DNA from: Epiperipatus broadwayi
Lineage: Eukaryota; Onychophora; Udeonychophora; Euonychophora; Peripatidae
DNA length: 64,000 nt
NCBI GenBank assembly: GCA_028023455.1
Contig: JAQFVV010000013.1
Location: 3,658,001 to 3,722,000 of the forward strand
Direction of reading: 5' to 3'
This document shows, one piece after another, positions 60,331-64,000 of the stretch. The notes beneath the pieces were generated by a model. That model saw only the letters and a program-made list of their open reading frames with translations, had not been told where the DNA came from and searched no databases. Both the position numbers and the translations under genes were made by a program. How positions within the stretch are numbered: position 1 is the stretch's first letter; every line of letters starts with the position of its first letter.

Positions 60331-60725
60331 TAGTGGTTTAACACCAATCCTGCCTAATAGGATAGTGGTGGCTGTGGTTGTTAAAGAGCCAAAGACACCA
60401 AAATGTATGGGTACTGAATTGAGTTCAGACCCATATGACTATATAAGCTATTGAGCTTGGATTGAAAATATTAATAGTGTTTTCAATTTCATTCTCATAG
60501 TTTTGTAGTTAAATAGAGTTAAAAGGTGGGTGCTGGAGGGTTGCATTAGATCCTAAGATCCCTCTCAGATCCAAGGCTCCTCACTGATGAAGGCCACAAG
60601 CCAGAAACTAGTCTGGGGATATTGGATGAGTAGGCACTAGATAGGGATTTTATGCACAAGCCTTCTGGCATCCATTGATTGCTCTTGTTAGCACAAGATG
60701 GCACTACTATATGGAGAGTGTTGTT
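60307..60725 (+). mobile_element. Hammerhead family A element, sense copy
   Basis: Same body as 31391-31843 on the other strand, beginning gtggtttaacaccaatcctg and ending with catccattgattgctcttg and atatggagagtgttg. Contains hammerhead A2 and no protein. Identity with the 31-kb copy is high by eye, so the family spread fairly recently. Confidence 0.8.
60571..60625 (+). ncRNA. Hammerhead ribozyme A2 (intact core)
   Basis: Stem I CCAA[GGCT]CCTCA pairs with TGGGG[ATA]TTGG; core CTGATGA; stem II AGGC-CACAA-GCCA (one A-A mismatch at its base); GAAA; palindromic stem III CTAG; cleavage triplet GTC. Every invariant core base is present. Internal loop in stem I is placed as in type-I hammerheads, where it makes the tertiary contact with the stem II loop. 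Self-cleavage would fall after the C of GTC at about 60613. Confidence 0.88.
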
Positions 60726-60734
60726 TTGTGATAA

Positions 60735-61450
60735 ATTTAACTTGATAAAAATATTTTTTGCTGTAAAGATATTGATATCAGTAAAAACAGTGTAAACCAG
60801 AAATGATTATTAGTGTTAAGTAAATTTTTCACACTAAAAACATGTGGACAAGTTATCATTACTACTATGAATAGAAATAACAAAAACTACATGTTAATAG
60901 AATAGAAGATGATCAAGGGATACATTGTTTTTTGTATGTATCTGAATACAGTATATATAATATTCATATTTCATTAGTAATTTTTTATGAAAGAATTTGC
61001 AAAATTACAATCACCCTAAAATTAAAGTGGTAGACATATATAGAATTAACTACTTATGTTAAATTTTAAAAGAGTAAACTTCGCTTTGAAAAATGGATTC
61101 CAGTATTTTTACTCAAGTTTTCTACAGGCAATGCCCCCTTCCCCTCATTTTTTAATGAAAATTTCCATTTGTTTAATTTCTTCTTTTACATTTTGCTAAT
61201 AATTAACAATTAGATCGATTTTTGTAACACTTCTAGCTTTGTTAATTTATTTATTTATTTTTGTTATCTTAATTATGGTTTTTATTAAATTTATTTCCTT
61301 ACTGAATATAACTCTGCAAATAGCTTACTTTATCACTGAATTTATTTTACCTCTTAACTAATCTAAAGTTTTAATTAACCTGCTAGAGTTTTACTTTTCT
61401 AATTGTTAACTCTTTTTTATTTATCATGCAAATATATATATATTTTAAGC
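60735..61450. other. A/T-rich stretch, nothing recognised
   Basis: No supported feature. Confidence 0.4.
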
Positions 61451-61451
61451 C

Positions 61452-61490
61452 AATAAACATCACATACAATACTTTATGGAGAGTTTTGCC
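61452..61490 (+). repeat. Second short remnant joining both ends of family A
   Basis: aacatcacatacaatac is followed at once by tttatggagagttttgc, that is, one end of family A beside the other with the body missing, as at 23363-23420. Confidence 0.5.
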
Positions 61491-61657
61491 TGTTTTAAAT
61501 ATATATGTTTGTTATTTATAAAAAAAAAATACTAAAAGCAGACAATTTGACTTCTCATTAGAACTTTTAAAGGAGACAAGCAGAGCTAATTAAAAATTCT
61601 CACTTTATATGTATGATCTTGTCATTGTAATTATTATCATATAAAGATGTTCTAAAT

Positions 61658-64000
61658 CCCATATGGGCAATCCTTGGTCTGTGCGCCAGATCTGGCCCTC
61701 TACTTCTTTTGATCTAACATGCCATTAATCTATTTCAACAATGTTTGTCTGATTCAAGGTTAGAGCCAACTATCACACATTAATCAATTAAGTCTTTTAA
61801 TGTCAATTCTGCCTTATCAAATTTTTGAATAAAGCCTAGTGAGTATTATGTTAAACATGACTCCATGTTTGATTTGTTGCAATTAAATCTTTTTTATATA
61901 TATTATATAATTAATTTATAATTTATAATATCTTTATTTAAGCCTTTTAATGATTAAAATTTCAAAAATGAAATTTTAATATTTAAAATTCTGAAAATAA
62001 ATATAAAAACAAAATTCTTACCAACAAAAAATAGCACATGTTCATTGGCTGCATATTACCTATTGATAAAATTAAAACAATGAAACATTAGATATTAGAA
62101 TTTTATGTTATTAAAAAATGATGTATTTAGAATTAGTTATTGTCTAAAAAACAAAAAAAAATTATAAAAGTTAATAAATTATTTACTGTTATTAAAATAT
62201 TTTATCTATTATCTTTGCAAAAGCAATTTTTTAAAAGCCAATAAGGTGGTATCCACTTTCTTATAATGTACTAAGTGAGATCTTTTTTAAGCAAATGTTT
62301 TCAAAAACAATCCCTTATTAGTGAAGCATGGTTTAATAACATCTTTTATAAAAATATTGCATCATAATCATATTTTTAGTTCCAGGATAAAACAATCTAA
62401 AACACTAGCCACTCATAAATCTCATTCTAAGCCACTTCCTTCATTGCTTTGTCATAACAATAGAAAGTGCTGTCAATCACACCCAAAGATCTTTATAGGT
62501 CTGTAATATAGTGACATCTCTTAATATTTTGAAATAGTTAAGTGATGTTATATGACCTGTGCAAAACATGCCATGTTTTCTTTCATCACTTTGACTAGCA
62601 GTGTGTGAATGTGTTACAACATGTCAGCTCAGTATTTGTGTTGTGCTTTGTTCAGTGCCTGCTTTAATATTTTTATGTTCAGTATCTGAAGTAAAAAGGT
62701 TTTGTTTGACAGTTCTGAATATAGCTTTGAAATTTGGGACAATGTCAGGGCTTATGTCAAAAAATGAAAAGTAGATGTAATGAATCATCAATTTCAAGAT
62801 AACTGGATGAAGGGTTATTATTTTACCCTGATTAAAGGTTTGCCTATATATTTGCTGTGCAAATCCATATCTGTCAACAAAGAATACAACTTGAAGAGGC
62901 ATTTTAATTTGAGACATGGGAATCACCAAAAAATTGATGAACAACTACAAAAAGATGAAATACAGATGTTGAAGAAGGACTTGGATAAACAGCAGCAAAT
63001 GTTCAACAAGCAAAAAATGCAAAGCCAGCTTTATGATAAGCAAAAAAATCACTAAGCATTCCAAGTCATTTGGTGAAGGAGAATTTATCAAAGAATGTCT
63101 GCTGGATGTTGCAAGTGTAATATGCCCTGAAAAGAAAAAAGACTTCAAAAATATTAGTTTGTCGAGATGTACTGTTGTATGATGGGTAGAAATCATGACT
63201 GACGATGTCCAAAAAGATTGCTAGATTTGAAGCATTTTCAATTGCTTTGGATGACAACACTCAAGCCTCCAATAAAACACAACTAGCAATATTTATTTGG
63301 GAAGGTGATGATGGATTTCAACATCACAGAAAATTTATTGACACCAGCTGCTAAAAAAGACAACTACTGATGAAAATATATTTGAAGCAGTCAAAGACAT
63401 TTGTCTTCAAGAGATTTGGCTTAAATGGAGTTCACTATTTGGCATATATGCTGATGGAGCCCCTGCAGTGGTTGGTGCACAAAGGAATTTACTGGAATAC
63501 TTCATGAAGGAGCAATAGAACTACAGATCCATCTGGAAAATTTAACAAATTTTCACTGCATTATTCACCAACAAAATCTGTGTGCAAAATTATTATTCAC
63601 AAATGTTATGGAAATTGTAATAGCATGAATCAACTTTATTAAGCCATGTGCACTTAATCACGCAGACCTATTTTCAGATTATGTAGAAGTAGCTTATTAT
63701 TGTGACGTAAGGTGGTTGAATAAAGGTTAAATGTTAAAATGATTTTATGATCTGAGGCAAGACATAGCAGATTTTATGGACATAAAAAGTAAAAACAATT
63801 AACCAAGCAAGAGATGATGAGTGGGTGTGTGATTTAGCATTCCTTGTAAAGGTTACTGGATATCTAAACAAACTGAATCTTAAATTGTCAAAACAAAGAC
63901 AATTGGTTCATGAACTGCATGGATATGTCAAAGCTTTCTGTAATAAATTGAGATTATTGGAAGGTCAGATAAGAGTAAAAAATTGTTATCATTTTCTTAC
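61658..64000 (+). mobile_element. hAT element with GTF2IRD2-like transposase, runs off the window
   Basis: A hAT-like left end with gggcaatccttggtctgtg and gccagatctggccctc precedes by about 1.1 kb a broken transposase in the same orientation. The right terminus lies beyond the window. The left boundary is inferred from composition and typical hAT phrases, not from a confirmed duplication. Confidence 0.5.
62780..63990 (+). pseudogene. hAT transposase pseudogene (GTF2IRD2-like)
   Basis: The first frame (62780-63052) reads WMKGYYFTLIKGLPIYLLCK and SVNKEYNLKRHFNLRHGNH, a BED-like finger (the first Cys is Leu) followed by a coiled coil KKDLDKQQQMFNKQK. After shifts come ARFEAFSIALDDNTQ (about 63225), EIWLKWSSLFGIYADGAPAV (about 63410-63470, the catalytic CTDGAP region with its Cys and Thr lost) and SLHYSP/HCIIHQQ-type residues. 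This matches GTF2IRD2/ZBED-like transposases. Stops and frameshifts throughout; truncated by the window end. Confidence 0.8.

Noticed and set aside
62624-62944. 106-codon minus-strand frame
   Set aside because: Lies opposite the BED-finger region of the hAT transposase, which explains the open frame.

Overview
The window is very A/T-rich eukaryotic DNA (by eye about three quarters A/T) with no gene I can assign to a host function. The transposon types present point to a metazoan: BED-finger hAT transposases of the ZBED5 and GTF2IRD2-like groups, Tigger/pogo elements, a Ty3/gypsy retrotransposon, a LINE, Penelope-like elements (PLEs) with GIY-YIG endonucleases, and tRNA-derived short elements. 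I cannot name the species. Almost every reading frame is broken by stops and frameshifts, so this looks like intergenic or large-intron DNA made of layered, decaying mobile elements.

Layout. 1.3-7.3 kb: antisense Ty3/gypsy element with two LTRs; the right LTR is split by a foldback insertion. 7.7-10.4 kb: hAT relic with a BED-finger transposase. 14.0-19.65 kb: two direct LTR-like repeats around an interior without recognisable pol. 20.3-22.4 kb: Tigger with terminal repeats and TA duplications. 24.3-24.7 kb: 399-bp non-autonomous hAT with an exact 8-bp target duplication. 25.8-27.3 kb: coiled-coil, gag-like relic. 28.2-31.3 kb: broken LINE interrupted by a foldback that carries hammerhead ribozymes. 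31.4-31.95 kb: a hammerhead element ending in a 69-bp near-perfect palindrome. 38.2-41.4 kb: PLE fragments in inverted pairs and a large microsatellite. 43.6-45.1 kb: second Tigger with a hAT MITE nested in it. 48.3-50.2 kb: third inverted PLE pair, followed by a tRNA-like short element. 51.7-52.6 kb: tandem plus inverted hammerhead repeats. 54.6 kb: tRNA-like hairpin. 59.8-60.7 kb: two further hammerhead elements. 61.66 kb to the end: a hAT with a GTF2IRD2-like transposase.

The outstanding feature is a set of hammerhead self-cleaving ribozyme motifs (core CUGANGA, stem II, GAAA, very short often palindromic stem III, type-I stem I with an internal loop). At least four sequence families (called A-D here) occur, with weaker candidates E and F. 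They lie in short tandem and/or inverted repeats near PLE remnants, and two families also carry tRNA-like A/B-box sequences. This fits the described association of hammerheads with Penelope-like elements and with animal retrozymes. The window therefore preserves several families at different stages: intact core, point-mutated core and precisely deleted core. The ribozyme calls come from reading the secondary structure by eye; no folding program or database search was run.
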